64,000 nucleotides of DNA from Tardiphaga robiniae (GCF_013359755.1 NZ_JABMCJ010000094.1:496001-560000), one strand, 5' to 3'; positions 19,623 to 29,093 are shown, counted from the first letter of the stretch. The notes: generated from the letters alone by a model not told the origin. Translations and numbers: made by a program.

Positions 19623-20186
19623 ATGGCCCTCACCATGCTCGATCCGAACACCGCACTTATTGTCGTCGATCTGCAGCAAGGCATCGTCGCGCTGCCGACG
19701 GTGCATCCGATCGGGGACGTCGTGAAGCAGACACGTGTGCTGCTCGACGCGTTTCGCGTCCGCGAATTGCCGGTCGTGCTCGTCAACGTGGCCGGCGGTG
19801 CGCCGGGCCGCACCGAACAGCTGCGCCGATCGGTGCCGCTTGCCGAGGACTGGACCGATCTCATCCCTGAACTAGATCAGCAACCCCGCGATATCACCGT
19901 GACCAAGCACAGCTGGGGCGCGTTCGCCACGACCGATCTCCAACAGCAACTGAAGTCGCGCGGTGTCACGCAAGTCGTCATCGCCGGTGTTGCGACGGGA
20001 ACCGGTGTCGAAGCCACTGCGCGCCAAGCCTATGAAGCGGGCTTCAACGTCACGCTCGCCGTCGATGCGATGACGGATATGCGCGCCGAAGCGCATGATT
20101 GCAGCATCGCCAACGTCTTCCCCCGTCTCGGTGAGACCGGCACCACGCAGGACGTCATCAACCTGCTCGACAAACGGAGTGCGTGA
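19623..20186 (+). CDS. Isochorismatase-fold hydrolase without the nucleophilic Cys
   Basis: 187 residues. D16 (IVVDLQQG) and K95 (VTKHSWGAF) of the Asp-Lys-Cys triad are present. The cysteine of nicotinamidase-type members should lie in an ATxxCVE context; here it reads ATGTGVE with G128. Loss of Cys is also seen in true isochorismatases, which cleave a vinyl ether and need no thiol, so a non-amidase reaction is possible. It lies 29 bases after the MarR gene and one base before a small membrane protein, so it belongs to that operon. The substrate cannot be read from sequence. Confidence 0.85.
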   Translation: MALTMLDPNTALIVVDLQQGIVALPTVHPIGDVVKQTRVLLDAFRVRELPVVLVNVAGGAPGRTEQLRRSVPLAEDWTDLIPELDQQPRDITVTKHSWGAFATTDLQQQLKSRGVTQVVIAGVATGTGVEATARQAYEAGFNVTLAVDAMTDMRAEAHDCSIANVFPRLGETGTTQDVINLLDKRSA

Positions 20187-20187
20187 G

Positions 20188-20517
20188 ATGCTTTGGCTTC
20201 ATTATCTCGCCTGGTTCTTCGGTGGCGCTTTCCTCATCAATGTGATCCCGCACCTCGTGAGCGGCGTATCCGGCCGGCCGTTTCAAAGTCCGTTCGCGAA
20301 GCCGCCGGGCAAGGGACTGTCGTCCTCGACGGTCAACGTGATCTGGGGCTTCGTCAACCTGGTGATCGGCTATCTCCTCGTCGTCCGCGTCGGCGATTTC
20401 GATCTGCATTCCACGATCGATGTCACCGCTTTCGGTCTTGGCGCTCTGCTGATGGCGATCTTTACGGCGCGGCTGTTCGGGCGCCTTCACGGCGGCAACA
20501 CACCGCTCGGTTCATGA
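20188..20517 (+). CDS. Small integral membrane protein
   Basis: 109 residues from the ATG at 20188, one base after the hydrolase stop. Three hydrophobic segments are visible: about residues 2-24 (WLHYLAWFFGGAFLINVIPH), 48-67 (VNVIWGFVNLVIGYLLVV) and 78-98 (VTAFGLGALLMAIFTARLF). I do not recognise the family. It overlaps the MFS gene by four bases (ATGA), so it is translated together with the exporter and may be an accessory subunit. Confidence 0.8.
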   Translation: MLWLHYLAWFFGGAFLINVIPHLVSGVSGRPFQSPFAKPPGKGLSSSTVNVIWGFVNLVIGYLLVVRVGDFDLHSTIDVTAFGLGALLMAIFTARLFGRLHGGNTPLGS

Positions 20518-21758
20518 GTATATCGGCCACCGGTACGTTCCGCTCGCTGCGCGGTTTCAACTATCGCATCTGGGCAGGTGGTGCGCTGGTGTCGAATATC
20601 GGCTCGTGGATGCAGCGCACCACGCAGGACTGGGTGGTGCTCACGCAACTCACCGACAACAACGCCACCGCGGTCGGCATCGTGATGGCGCTGCAGTTCG
20701 GGCCGATGCTTCTGCTGTTGCCATTCACGGGCTATGCCGCCGATCATCTGGATCGCCGCAAGCTGCTGATCGCGACGCAGGTGGCGATGGGGCTGCTGGC
20801 GCTTGGGCTGGGACTCCTTCTCCTCAGCGGTCACGTGCAGCTCTGGCATGTCTATGTGTTCGCGTTCCTGCTCGGCTGTGTTGCGGCCTTCGATTTTCCG
20901 GCACGGCAGACCTTCGTCTCCGAACTGGTCATCGAGGCCGATCTGTCGAATGCCGTCGCGCTCAACTCGACCTCGTTCAACGCGGCGCGGATGATCGGTC
21001 CGGCGGTTGCTGGCCTCTTGATTGCCCATGTCGGCTCCGGATGGGTGTTCATTCTCAATGCGGTCTCGTTCATGGCGGTGCTTGGCTCCCTCATGCTTCT
21101 GCGCGCCGATGAGATGTATCCGGCGCAGCGTTCTGCAGGTGGCCGCGGCAGTCTGGTCGAAGGCTTTCGCTATGTCTGGAAACGGCCGGACCTGAAAGCC
21201 ATCTTGCTGATGCTGTTCCTGATCGGCACCTTCGGTTTGAACTTTCCGATTTTCATCTCGACCATGTCGGTCACGGCATTTCATGCCGGCGCCGGTCAAT
21301 ATGGCGTCCTGACATCGGTCATGGCGATCGGGTCGGTGATCGGTTCGCTGCTGGCAGCGCGGCGCGACAGGCCGCGCATCGGTCTTCTGATCGTCGGTAC
21401 CGCTGTGTTTGGTGCAGGCTTCGTCCTCGCCGCCGCGATGCCGAGTTACTGGTTGTTCGGTCTCACGCTGATTGTCATCGGTATTGCAGCTCAAACCGTG
21501 ACCACCTCGACAAGCAGCCTGGTGCAGCTCTCGACCGAGCCGGCCATGCGTGGTCGCGTGATGGCGATCCTGCTAGCCATTGCACTTGGTGGTACGCCGA
21601 TCGGTGCGCCGATTGTCGGCTGGGCCGCTGATCGATTCGGTCCGCGCTGGGCGCTAGCCATCGGCGCGATCTCGGGAATGGCTGCGGCCCTGGTCGGCCT
21701 GCATTATCTCCTGAAGCACCGCGACGGCCAACGCAGCGTCCGGCCCGGTGGATCATGA
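20514..21758 (+). CDS. MFS transporter (EntS/MFS_3-like exporter)
   Basis: 414 residues from the ATG at 20514, which overlaps the preceding stop. The frame is open further upstream, but that part is an Arg-rich shadow of the small membrane protein gene. About 12 hydrophobic segments are present. The N-terminal FRSLRGFNYRIWAGGALVS and the AADHLDRRKLL loop fit the MFS_3 group that exports enterobactin or drugs. Coupling to a MarR regulator and an isochorismatase-fold enzyme suggests efflux of an aromatic compound; that is inference. Confidence 0.88.
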   Translation: MSISATGTFRSLRGFNYRIWAGGALVSNIGSWMQRTTQDWVVLTQLTDNNATAVGIVMALQFGPMLLLLPFTGYAADHLDRRKLLIATQVAMGLLALGLGLLLLSGHVQLWHVYVFAFLLGCVAAFDFPARQTFVSELVIEADLSNAVALNSTSFNAARMIGPAVAGLLIAHVGSGWVFILNAVSFMAVLGSLMLLRADEMYPAQRSAGGRGSLVEGFRYVWKRPDLKAILLMLFLIGTFGLNFPIFISTMSVTAFHAGAGQYGVLTSVMAIGSVIGSLLAARRDRPRIGLLIVGTAVFGAGFVLAAAMPSYWLFGLTLIVIGIAAQTVTTSTSSLVQLSTEPAMRGRVMAILLAIALGGTPIGAPIVGWAADRFGPRWALAIGAISGMAAALVGLHYLLKHRDGQRSVRPGGS

Positions 21759-21894
21759 TTCGCCCCATGTGAGACGGTATTTCAGACCTGTGATGTGCTA
21801 TGTCGCGCTGCGTCACAATGCCCGCACACGAAACTGCCAGAGATGCGGTGCGTATTTGCCAGACGTAGCAGTTCATATTCAAGGGAGAAGCCCC

Positions 21895-22641
21895 ATGTCA
21901 TCGATGTCCCGACGCCATCTCATGCTCGTTGCGACCGGCATCGCTGCCGCGGTCGTCGCGCCCCGTCTTGCTTTCGCCCAGGCGGCTGCGCCGGCCACCC
22001 CTACTGCCGGCAATGCGCCATTCATCCTGCCGCCGCTGACCTATCCGGTCACGGCGTTTGAACCGCACATCGATGCCAAGACGATGGAGATCCATCACGA
22101 CAGGCATCACGCCGCCTACGTTGCCAACATGAACAATTTTGCCAAGGATACCCCGGTGATCGGCGAGAAGCCGCTGGTCGAGGTGCTCGGCAATCTCAAC
22201 AGCGTGCCTGACGCGATCCGCACCGGCGTGCGCAACAATCTCGGCGGCCATGCCAACCACACCATGTTCTGGCAGATCATGGGCCCGAATGGCGGCAAGC
22301 CGGAAGGCGATGTGCTCGCGGCGATCGATCGCGACCTCGGCGGCCTCGAGAAATTCCAGACCGATTTCAACGCCGCCGGCGGCCGTCAGTTCGGTTCTGG
22401 CTGGGTGTTCGTGATCGTCGACAAGGACGGCAAGCTGTCGATCGAGACGCGTCCGAATCAGGACAATCCGATCATGGACGGCAAGCGCGCGCTGATGGGC
22501 AACGACGTCTGGGAGCACGCTTATTATCTGACCTACCAGAACCGTCGCGCTGATTATCTCAAGGCGTGGTGGAATACGGTCAACTGGACCAAGGTCGGCG
22601 AGCGCTATGCGGCGGCAAAGGCCGGCACGCTGGCGGTGTGA
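21895..22641 (+). CDS. Exported Fe/Mn superoxide dismutase
   Basis: 248 residues from the ATG at 21895 (AAGGGAGAAG upstream). The N-terminus is a signal peptide with a twin Arg (SRRHLML) and a cleavage-type AFAQ near residue 28, so Tat export is plausible. The metal ligands are H67, H122, D204 (NDVWEH) and H208. The protein would remove superoxide in the periplasm. Most bacterial Fe/Mn SODs are cytosolic, so the signal peptide is notable. Fe versus Mn cannot be decided here. It is a single-gene unit followed by a palindromic repeat. Confidence 0.92.
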   Translation: MSSMSRRHLMLVATGIAAAVVAPRLAFAQAAAPATPTAGNAPFILPPLTYPVTAFEPHIDAKTMEIHHDRHHAAYVANMNNFAKDTPVIGEKPLVEVLGNLNSVPDAIRTGVRNNLGGHANHTMFWQIMGPNGGKPEGDVLAAIDRDLGGLEKFQTDFNAAGGRQFGSGWVFVIVDKDGKLSIETRPNQDNPIMDGKRALMGNDVWEHAYYLTYQNRRADYLKAWWNTVNWTKVGERYAAAKAGTLAV

Positions 22642-22650
22642 TGTTTTCCT

Positions 22651-22791
22651 TCTCCCCGCTTGCGGGGAGAGGGTGGCGCGGACGAAGTCCGCGACGGGTG
22701 AGGGGGAGCTAGCGAGTGAAACACTGGCTCCCCCTCACCCGGATTACTCGCTGCGCTCGCAACCCGACCTCTCCCCGCAAGCGGGGCGAGG
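22651..22791. repeat. Long inverted repeat, family B
   Basis: TCTCCCCGCTTGCGGGGAGA at the left and CTCTCCCCGCAAGCGGGG at the right, with inner arms GTGAGGGGGAGC and GCTCCCCCTCAC. The element forms nested hairpins between the convergent SOD and septation protein genes. Relatives occur at 42985-43101 and, as a single arm, at 4943-4969. Confidence 0.8.
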
Positions 22792-22808
22792 TTAAGTAAG
22801 AGCCGTTT

Positions 22809-23420
22809 CTACTTCCTCAGATCGCCTTCGTCCGCCGTGCTCTCCGCGAGCGTAGCCGGCTCGATGCCGTAGCGCTTGATCAGCGGCATCTGCGCCACCG
22901 CGAAGACCATGGTCAGCGGGATGACGCCGAACGCCTTGAAGGCTACCCAGAAATCCGTGCTCTGGGTGCGCCAGATCGCTTCGTTCAGAAGCGCCATGGC
23001 GAAGAAGAACAGCGCCCAGCGCTTCGTCAGCGCACGCCAGCCTTCGTGTGTGAGATTGAACATCTGGTCGAACATGATGGCGATGAAGGATCGGCCGAAC
23101 AACAGGCCGCCGCCGAGGATCGCTGCGAACAGGCCATAGATGATGGTCGGCTTGACCTTGATGAAGGTCTCGTCATGCAGCACTAGCGTCAGCGTGCCGA
23201 ACACCAGCACGATGACGGCGGTGACAAGCGCCATAATCGGCACATGCCTGACCACGACATAGGACGCGATCATCGCCGCGACGATCGCCACCATGAAAGC
23301 GCCTGTCGCGACGAACAGGTTGAACTTCGCATTGGCGACGAAAAACACGATCAGCGGGCCGAGCTCGGTGGCGAGCTTGAATAGCGGGTGCGGCTGCTTC
23401 TTGTCGATCACGTCAGTCAT
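22809..23420 (-). CDS. Inner-membrane septation protein YciB/IspZ
   Basis: 203 residues from the ATG at 23420. The N-terminal [19 protein letters not shown] and the motif [13 protein letters not shown] with a following NLTHEGW are hallmarks of the septation protein A family. Five to six hydrophobic segments are present. The family affects septation and envelope synthesis in Shigella and E. coli. It begins one base after the ftsY stop codon, so it is the second gene of an ftsY operon, an arrangement usual in this order. Confidence 0.92.
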   Translation of the reverse strand: MTDVIDKKQPHPLFKLATELGPLIVFFVANAKFNLFVATGAFMVAIVAAMIASYVVVRHVPIMALVTAVIVLVFGTLTLVLHDETFIKVKPTIIYGLFAAILGGGLLFGRSFIAIMFDQMFNLTHEGWRALTKRWALFFFAMALLNEAIWRTQSTDFWVAFKAFGVIPLTMVFAVAQMPLIKRYGIEPATLAESTADEGDLRK

Positions 23421-23421
23421 A

Positions 23422-24366
23422 TCAGCTTTCAATTCCTGCAATCGCCTGCGCGAAATCCCTGGCGGTGAATGGCGCGAGATCGTCGATGCCTTCGCCGACG
23501 CCGATGAAATGCACCGGCAGTTTGTACTTTTCCGACAGTGCCACGAGGATGCCGCCGCGCGCGGTGCCGTCGAGCTTGGTCATCACAAGGCCGGTGACGC
23601 CAGCCGTACGATGAAACGCCTCGACTTGCGACAGCGCGTTTTGTCCCACTGTGGCATCGAGGACCAGCAGCACCGCATGGGGCGCCGAGGCATCGACCTT
23701 CTTGATGACGCGCACGACCTTCTCGAGCTCGACCATGAGTTCGGTCTTGTTCTGCAGGCGGCCGGCGGTGTCGATCAGCAGCACGTCGCGTTTGTCGTCG
23801 CGAGCCGCGGTGACGGCGGTGAAAGCGAGGCTCGCGGAATCCGAACCCTGCGCACCGGCGATGACCGGCACCTTGTTGCGCTCGCCCCAGACCTTGAGCT
23901 GCTCGATGGCTGCCGCGCGAAACGTATCGCCGGCGGCGAGCATCACCTTGCGGCCTTCGGCGGAGAAGGTGGACGCCAGTTTGCCGATGGTGGTGGTCTT
24001 GCCGGAACCGTTGACGCCGACCACGAGGATCACGAACGGCTTGTGCGAAGTATCGATCACCAACGGCTTGGCGACCGCCGAGAGCACTTTCTCGACTTCG
24101 GTGGCCACAACGGTTTTGACCTCGTCGGCGGAGATCGCCTTGTCATAGCGGCCATGGCCGACGGCGGCGGAAATCCGCGCCGCCACTTCGGTACCCAGAT
24201 CGGCGCGCAGCAGCACATCCTCGATATCCTCGAGCATGGCGCGGTCGAGCTTGCGCTTGGTCACGAGGTCGGCGACCGCGGTGCCGAGGGCGCTCGAGGT
24301 GCGCTTCAGCCCGCCGGAGAGCCGTCGCCACCAGCTCAGTTTTGGCGTTTCGGGAGTGTCGCTCAT
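23422..24366 (-). CDS. ftsY: Signal recognition particle receptor FtsY
   Basis: 314 residues: the NG core only, with a short N-terminal helix and without the long acidic A domain of E. coli FtsY. The GTPase motifs are [16 protein letters not shown] (G1), [10 protein letters not shown] (G3) and [12 protein letters not shown] (G4). FtsY docks SRP-bound ribosomes to the membrane translocon; its partner Ffh is encoded at 30418. It is transcribed with the septation gene and diverges from the pseudouridine synthase gene. Confidence 0.97.
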   Translation of the reverse strand: MSDTPETPKLSWWRRLSGGLKRTSSALGTAVADLVTKRKLDRAMLEDIEDVLLRADLGTEVAARISAAVGHGRYDKAISADEVKTVVATEVEKVLSAVAKPLVIDTSHKPFVILVVGVNGSGKTTTIGKLASTFSAEGRKVMLAAGDTFRAAAIEQLKVWGERNKVPVIAGAQGSDSASLAFTAVTAARDDKRDVLLIDTAGRLQNKTELMVELEKVVRVIKKVDASAPHAVLLVLDATVGQNALSQVEAFHRTAGVTGLVMTKLDGTARGGILVALSEKYKLPVHFIGVGEGIDDLAPFTARDFAQAIAGIES

Positions 24367-24394
24367 GTCGGGGGTGTGTTAGCCGTTTCGCGCC

Positions 24395-25165
24395 ATGATT
24401 CAAAGTATGACCAGTGAAAGTGACGAAGACGTAAGCTTGGAGGCCGAGCCCCGGCTGGAACCCCGCACCGATGCGGTGGAGCTGACCGAGGCCGAGATTC
24501 TGGCGCGGGTGCTGCACCGTGACGGCCTGATGCTGGTGATCGACAAGCCGGCTGGCCTGCCGGTGCATCGCGGCCCCAAGGGCGGCGCCAATCTGGAAAC
24601 ATCGTTCGAATTCCTGCGCTATGGCCTGCCGCGTGCACCGGTTCTGGCACATCGGCTGGATCGCGACACCTCGGGCTGCCTGGTGCTCGGCCGGCACCGC
24701 AAGGCGACTGCGTCGCTGGGCCTGCTGTTCAAGCACAGCCGTATCCGGAAGACCTATTGGGCGGTGGTCGAGGGCGGCCCTGTCGAAGATTCGGGCGTGA
24801 TCGACATGCCGCTCGGGCGGCTCAATGCCGACCGGGGCTGGTGGATGAAGCCGGATCCCGAGGGGCTCAAGGCCGTCTCGAATTTCACCGTGCTCGGCCG
24901 CGGCGGCGGCATGAGCTGGCTGGCGCTGGAGCCGGTGACGGGTCGCACGCATCAGCTCCGCGTGCACTCGGCATCGTCAGGTTTTCCGATCGTTGGCGAC
25001 AACATCTACGGCAACGGGCCAAGATTTGGCGAGCCGACGCTGCATCTGCATGCGCGGGAGATCGTGATTCCGATTTCGCGCAATAAAGACCCGATCCGTG
25101 TCGTCGCACCGGCCCCGCCGCATCTGCATGAGCGGCTCAAGGCGTGTGGCTGGAACGGGGAGTAG
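24395..25165 (+). CDS. RluA-family RNA pseudouridine synthase
   Basis: 256 residues (ATG at 24395; a second in-frame ATG at 24407 is equally possible). The catalytic motif HRLDRDTSGCLVLGRH carries the conserved Asp, and TGRTHQLRVHSASSGFPIVG is the second family signature. No S4 domain precedes it, unlike RluC/RluD, so it resembles single-domain members such as RluA. The RNA target is not determinable. It starts 28 bases from ftsY in the opposite direction and ends three bases before dapF in convergent orientation. Confidence 0.9.
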   Translation: MIQSMTSESDEDVSLEAEPRLEPRTDAVELTEAEILARVLHRDGLMLVIDKPAGLPVHRGPKGGANLETSFEFLRYGLPRAPVLAHRLDRDTSGCLVLGRHRKATASLGLLFKHSRIRKTYWAVVEGGPVEDSGVIDMPLGRLNADRGWWMKPDPEGLKAVSNFTVLGRGGGMSWLALEPVTGRTHQLRVHSASSGFPIVGDNIYGNGPRFGEPTLHLHAREIVIPISRNKDPIRVVAPAPPHLHERLKACGWNGE

Positions 25166-25168
25166 GGC

Positions 25169-26041
25169 TTAGGCGACCGAAGCGAACAGCTTCGGATCGA
25201 ACGTACCTTCATATTCAAACGCGGCCGGCCCCGTCATCAGCACGTGGTCGTCGCTCTCGCGCCATTCGATGGTGAGTTCACCGCCGGGCAGTGTCATATG
25301 CACGGTGCGATTGGTCCGGCGCAGGCGAGCGGCGGCAACAGCGGTTGCGCAAGCCGCGGAGCCACAAGCCTTGGTGAGGCCGGCGCCGCGCTCCCAGGTG
25401 CGCATCGCGATGTGATCGCGATCTACGATATGGGCCAGCGTGATATTGGCGCGGTCCGGGAAGATCGGGTGGTTTTCTAAGAGCGGCCCGAACTTTTCGA
25501 GATCATAGGCCTGGATGTCGTCGACCCAGAAGATCGCATGCGGGTTGCCCATCGAGACCACTGACGGGGTGTGCAGGATGGGCGCGTCGATCGGGCCGAT
25601 CTGCAGCTCGATGCCGCGGGTGTCACGGAATTCCTCGGCCAGCGGAATGTCCTGCCAGCCGAACTTCGGCGTGCCCATGTCCACCGTGTAGAGATCCGGC
25701 GTCGGGCCCTGCCAGCAATTGATCAGGCCGGCCTTGGTCTCGAAAGTCAGCGCCGTCTTGTCGCCGCCGGCAAACGTCTGCCGCGCCACGCAGCGCATGC
25801 CGTTGCCGCAGGCGCCGGCCTCGGAGCCGTCATTGTTGTAGATCGAGACGAAGGCGTCGGTGCCGGCCAGCCGGGGCTTCTGCAGCACCATCAACTGGTC
25901 ATAGGGCACGCCTTCGGGGGTGGCCACAGCGCGGGCGTCGGCAGGCGTGATACCGGATGCCGTATCGCGCAGGTCGATCACGACGATCTCGTTGCCGATG
26001 CCGTTCATCTTGGCGAAGGAATGGTTGGCCAGTGCGCTCAT
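25169..26041 (-). CDS. dapF: Diaminopimelate epimerase
   Basis: 290 residues. Both active-site cysteines are in their motifs: ACGNGMRC and KACGSAAC. The N-terminal [15 protein letters not shown] is typical. The enzyme interconverts LL- and meso-diaminopimelate for lysine and peptidoglycan synthesis. It is on the same strand as ftsY-yciB but separated by the pseudouridine synthase gene on the other strand, so it is probably its own transcription unit. Confidence 0.97.
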   Translation of the reverse strand: MSALANHSFAKMNGIGNEIVVIDLRDTASGITPADARAVATPEGVPYDQLMVLQKPRLAGTDAFVSIYNNDGSEAGACGNGMRCVARQTFAGGDKTALTFETKAGLINCWQGPTPDLYTVDMGTPKFGWQDIPLAEEFRDTRGIELQIGPIDAPILHTPSVVSMGNPHAIFWVDDIQAYDLEKFGPLLENHPIFPDRANITLAHIVDRDHIAMRTWERGAGLTKACGSAACATAVAAARLRRTNRTVHMTLPGGELTIEWRESDDHVLMTGPAAFEYEGTFDPKLFASVA

Positions 26042-26236
26042 GCTCGGTCCCGTTGATCTCAGCCTTATATGGCGAGCCCGGGCAGATTGGCCAGTGCGGC
26101 GATTCTGTGTCGGCTGTTTTGAATGGCCCTGCGCAATTTGGGGAGGGGACGAAAGCTGCGGCTGCGTGTTACCATGGTGCCGTATCGCGCATGTTGCCGG
26201 ACGCTGCGCTGCAGGATGTCACAGGAGACCCTTCGA

Positions 26237-26977
26237 ATGACCCGTTCTCGCCTGTCCCGCCTCGCCACTGCGGCGCTGATCCCGGCAGCCGCGCTGACGC
26301 TGAACGCCGCGGCCTGGGCACAATCTCCGCCTGCCACGCCGCCAGCGGCAAGCTCCCCGGCCACCCCGCCCGCGCCGGCGACACCAGCTCCGGCGGCAAC
26401 GGCTCCCGCCACACCCGCTCCCGCCACGCCGGAGACGCCGGCCCCCGCCGCGCCGGCAACGCCGCCCGCCGCGGCGCAGGCGCCTGCAACGCAACCTGCG
26501 CCTCAGGTCCAGGTTGCCGATCCGTTCGGCGAGGAAATCACGCTGTCGCCGAAGCAGATGGTGACGTTCGTCGGCAAGGCGAATTGGGATTCGGCCTTCG
26601 ATACGCTGATGGATGCGTTCAAGCAGATCACCACCGTGCTCGACAAACAGGGTGTCAAATCATCCGGCAACCCAATGATCGTCTATACGACTACCGACGA
26701 CACTGGCTTCACCTTCCTCGCGGAAATCCCGGTCGATCAGGAGGTGAAGAACCTGCCGAAAGCGATGAAGATGGGCCTGTCGCCGGATGGTAAGGCGCTG
26801 AAGTTCGTCCATCGCGGCTCCTACGACAATATGGACAACACCTATGAGGCGATCACCAATCACCTCGACGACAAGAAGTTAGAGGCGAAAGATACGTTCA
26901 TCGAGGAATACATGACCGACCCCTTGAAGACGGCGGAAGACAAGCTGGTCATCAATGTCTATGTGCCGCTCAAGTAG
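26237..26977 (+). CDS. Exported protein with Pro/Ala linker and GyrI-like effector-binding domain
   Basis: 246 residues from the ATG at 26237 (AGGAG upstream). Residues 1-30 are a signal peptide (ending AAAWAQ). Residues about 31-92 are a low-complexity Pro/Ala/Thr region that could span the periplasm. The remainder (VTFVGKANWD, KFVHRGSYDNM, FIEEYMTDP, INVYVPLK) matches the GyrI-like/AraC effector-binding fold, normally a cytosolic small-molecule-binding domain. There is no DNA-binding domain. A periplasmic ligand-binding role is inferred. It precedes a SIMPL gene by 60 bases on the same strand. Confidence 0.8.
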   Translation: MTRSRLSRLATAALIPAAALTLNAAAWAQSPPATPPAASSPATPPAPATPAPAATAPATPAPATPETPAPAAPATPPAAAQAPATQPAPQVQVADPFGEEITLSPKQMVTFVGKANWDSAFDTLMDAFKQITTVLDKQGVKSSGNPMIVYTTTDDTGFTFLAEIPVDQEVKNLPKAMKMGLSPDGKALKFVHRGSYDNMDNTYEAITNHLDDKKLEAKDTFIEEYMTDPLKTAEDKLVINVYVPLK

Positions 26978-27037
26978 TCGAGCCGTAGCTCTGTCATAGC
27001 CTCTGGTCATAAAGAAGCCTTGGACGGTCGCGAGAGA

Positions 27038-27751
27038 ATGGGCATGACAAATCATTTCGCTCTCGCTTCGCTGGCCGTTGCGCTTATCGCCACTCCTGCG
27101 CTCGCGCAGGTCAATCCACCGCCGGTGATTTCCGTCTCCGGCGAAGGCACCGTCTCGGTGCCGCCCGATCTTGCTGTCGTCGATGGCGGTGTCACGACTG
27201 ATGCCAAGACCGCACGCGAGGCGGCAGAGGCCAACAATGCCGCGATGGCCAAGGTGCTTGCGGCCCTGAAGAGCGCCGGCATTGCCGAGAAGGACATGCA
27301 GACATCGCGGCTGTCGCTGTTTCCGCAGTATGCGCAGCAGACCCGTCCCAATCCTGGCCCCAATGTCATCTCGGGCTATCGCGCCAGCAACCGCGTCACC
27401 ATCCGGGTGCGCGACGTGACCAAGGTGGCCGGCACCATCGACGCGCTGGTGTCGTCGGGTGCCAATGAGGTCGGCGGCATCAATTTCATGGTGACCAAGG
27501 CGTCGCAACTGCTCGACGATGCGCGCAGCGACGCGATCGCGGATGCGCGGCGCAAGGCGGAGATTTACGCCAAGGCTGCCGGCGTCAAGCTCGGCGCGCC
27601 GATCAGCATTTCCGAGGACTCCGGCAGCGCGCCAGCGCCAATGATGTTGCGCAAGATGGGCGCCGATGTGGCATCGGCTCCGGTGGCGCAAGGCGAGGAA
27701 GTGCTGCGCGTGAATGTCAGCGTGAGCTGGGAAATCAAGCCGGCGCAGTAA
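27038..27751 (+). CDS. Exported SIMPL (DUF541) domain protein
   Basis: 237 residues from the ATG at 27038; the ATG at 27044 is an equally good start with GAGA upstream. A signal peptide (ALIATPALAQ) is followed by the SIMPL domain: ISVSGEGTVSVPPDLAVV at its start, GYRASNRVTIRVRDV in the middle and ARRKAEIYAKAAGVKLG near the end. The family includes periplasmic stress-related proteins such as E. coli YggE. The biochemical activity is unclear. It probably shares a transcript with the GyrI-like exported protein upstream. Confidence 0.88.
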   Translation: MGMTNHFALASLAVALIATPALAQVNPPPVISVSGEGTVSVPPDLAVVDGGVTTDAKTAREAAEANNAAMAKVLAALKSAGIAEKDMQTSRLSLFPQYAQQTRPNPGPNVISGYRASNRVTIRVRDVTKVAGTIDALVSSGANEVGGINFMVTKASQLLDDARSDAIADARRKAEIYAKAAGVKLGAPISISEDSGSAPAPMMLRKMGADVASAPVAQGEEVLRVNVSVSWEIKPAQ

Positions 27752-27763
27752 CTACAAACTCGG

Positions 27764-27903
27764 TCATGGCCGGGCAAAGCGCGAAGCGCGGCTTCGCCAG
27801 ATGTCCCGGCCATCCATGCCTTAGTCTTCAGTCTTCGCTAAAGACCTGGATGCCCGGCACATCTAGCGAAGCTCGCTTCGCGCTGGCCGGGCATGACGAC
27901 CGA
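27764..27903. repeat. Intergenic palindromic repeat, family C
   Basis: Outer arms CGGTCATGGCCGGGCA and GGCCGGGCATGACGACCG with inner arms AGATGTCCCGGCCATCCA and TGGATGCCCGGCACATCT. It folds into a branched hairpin between the convergent SIMPL and metallo-hydrolase genes. It belongs to the same family as 14520-14636 and 38325-38428. Confidence 0.8.
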
Positions 27904-27919
27904 GAGGTCTGTGCCGTTC

Positions 27920-28984
27920 CTAAATCTCCACCACCTGTCCCGGCTTCAGCGCCATAAACTTCTCGCTGGGCAATTCTGCCGCGCTGCATGCGGCGGCCAA
28001 TCCCTTCACCGGTCCGTCGATCGCCTCATCGGTGAGCTGGAATGTGCTGTGATGGCTGGCCAGCGCCTGCTGCGCGCCGCAATCGCTCAGGGCCTTCACG
28101 GCGTCTTCCGGATTCATGTGCTGGTCCTTCATGAACCAGCGCGGCTCATAGGCGCCGATCGGCAGGATCGCGAGCCTGATAGCACCATGGGCTTCGCGCA
28201 CGCGGCGGAAGTGCAGGCCGTCGCCATAGCCGCTGTCGCCGATGATGTAGATCTTGCCCGCCGGCGTCTCCAGCACGAAGCTCGCCCAGAGCGACTTGTT
28301 GCGGTCGAACAGGCCGCGCGCCGTCCAGTGCCGCGTCGGCACCAGCGTGACGGCAAGGCCGTTGCCAAGCTCGACGCGATCTGTCCAGTCATAGGCCTCG
28401 GCTTTGATCGCGCTGTCGGCGCTCTTCATGGTGATGTCATTGCCAAGCGGCGTGATCACGCGCGGCGCAAATTTTGCGGCGAGCTTTGAGAGCGTCGGAA
28501 GATCGAGATGGTCGTAATGACCGTGCGACACCAGCACGATGTCTATTTTCGGCAGCTTGTCGAACGCGATGCCCGGTGCGGTGTGGCGCTTCGGCCCGGC
28601 AAACGAGAACGGCGAGACGCGGTCAGACCACACCGGATCGAATAGGATGTTGATGCCGGCAGTCTGGATCAGCCAGCTCGCGTGACCCACGTAACTAAAG
28701 CGAACGCCCGTGCCCTCGATCTTGGCCGGCGGCGTATCGGCAAATTCGTTCTCGACCCAGTCGGGCCAGACCTCGCGCGTACGGCCGCCGCCGAATTGCC
28801 ACCGCAGCACTTCGCCGAGCGACTTGGGCGGCACGCCGTCGGGATCGAAGAAGATCTTGCCGTCGAAGTGATCGGAGACGGGGCCGTCATAATTGGTCAT
28901 GCGGGAAGCCCAGAAGGCCGACAGCCCAGCGGCTGCGGCGAGACCGCCCAGCGACGTCAGAAGGCGGCGGCGGGTGAGAATCAT
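27920..28984 (-). CDS. Exported metallo-beta-lactamase-fold hydrolase (NAPE-PLD-like)
   Basis: 354 residues. The N-terminus TRRRLLTSLGGLAAAAGLSA looks like a Tat or Sec signal. The metal-binding motif SHGHYDHLD, a second His in PTRHWTARG and the Asp in IIGDSGYGDG give the two-zinc site. The WLIQTAGINILFDPVWSDR segment is typical of the L-ascorbate lactonase/NAPE-PLD-like group. It probably hydrolyses an ester or phosphodiester at the cell envelope, substrate unknown. It stands alone with a palindromic repeat downstream. Confidence 0.88.
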   Translation of the reverse strand: MILTRRRLLTSLGGLAAAAGLSAFWASRMTNYDGPVSDHFDGKIFFDPDGVPPKSLGEVLRWQFGGGRTREVWPDWVENEFADTPPAKIEGTGVRFSYVGHASWLIQTAGINILFDPVWSDRVSPFSFAGPKRHTAPGIAFDKLPKIDIVLVSHGHYDHLDLPTLSKLAAKFAPRVITPLGNDITMKSADSAIKAEAYDWTDRVELGNGLAVTLVPTRHWTARGLFDRNKSLWASFVLETPAGKIYIIGDSGYGDGLHFRRVREAHGAIRLAILPIGAYEPRWFMKDQHMNPEDAVKALSDCGAQQALASHHSTFQLTDEAIDGPVKGLAAACSAAELPSEKFMALKPGQVVEI

Positions 28985-29093
28985 GGAGCTGGATCAAATC
29001 CGGTGGGACGACGGGCTGCGCCCAACGAGGCGCAGCCCGCATCAGATGGAATTTGTCAGTGGATTCCGCAACCCGCGCCGATCCTTTGTTCGC

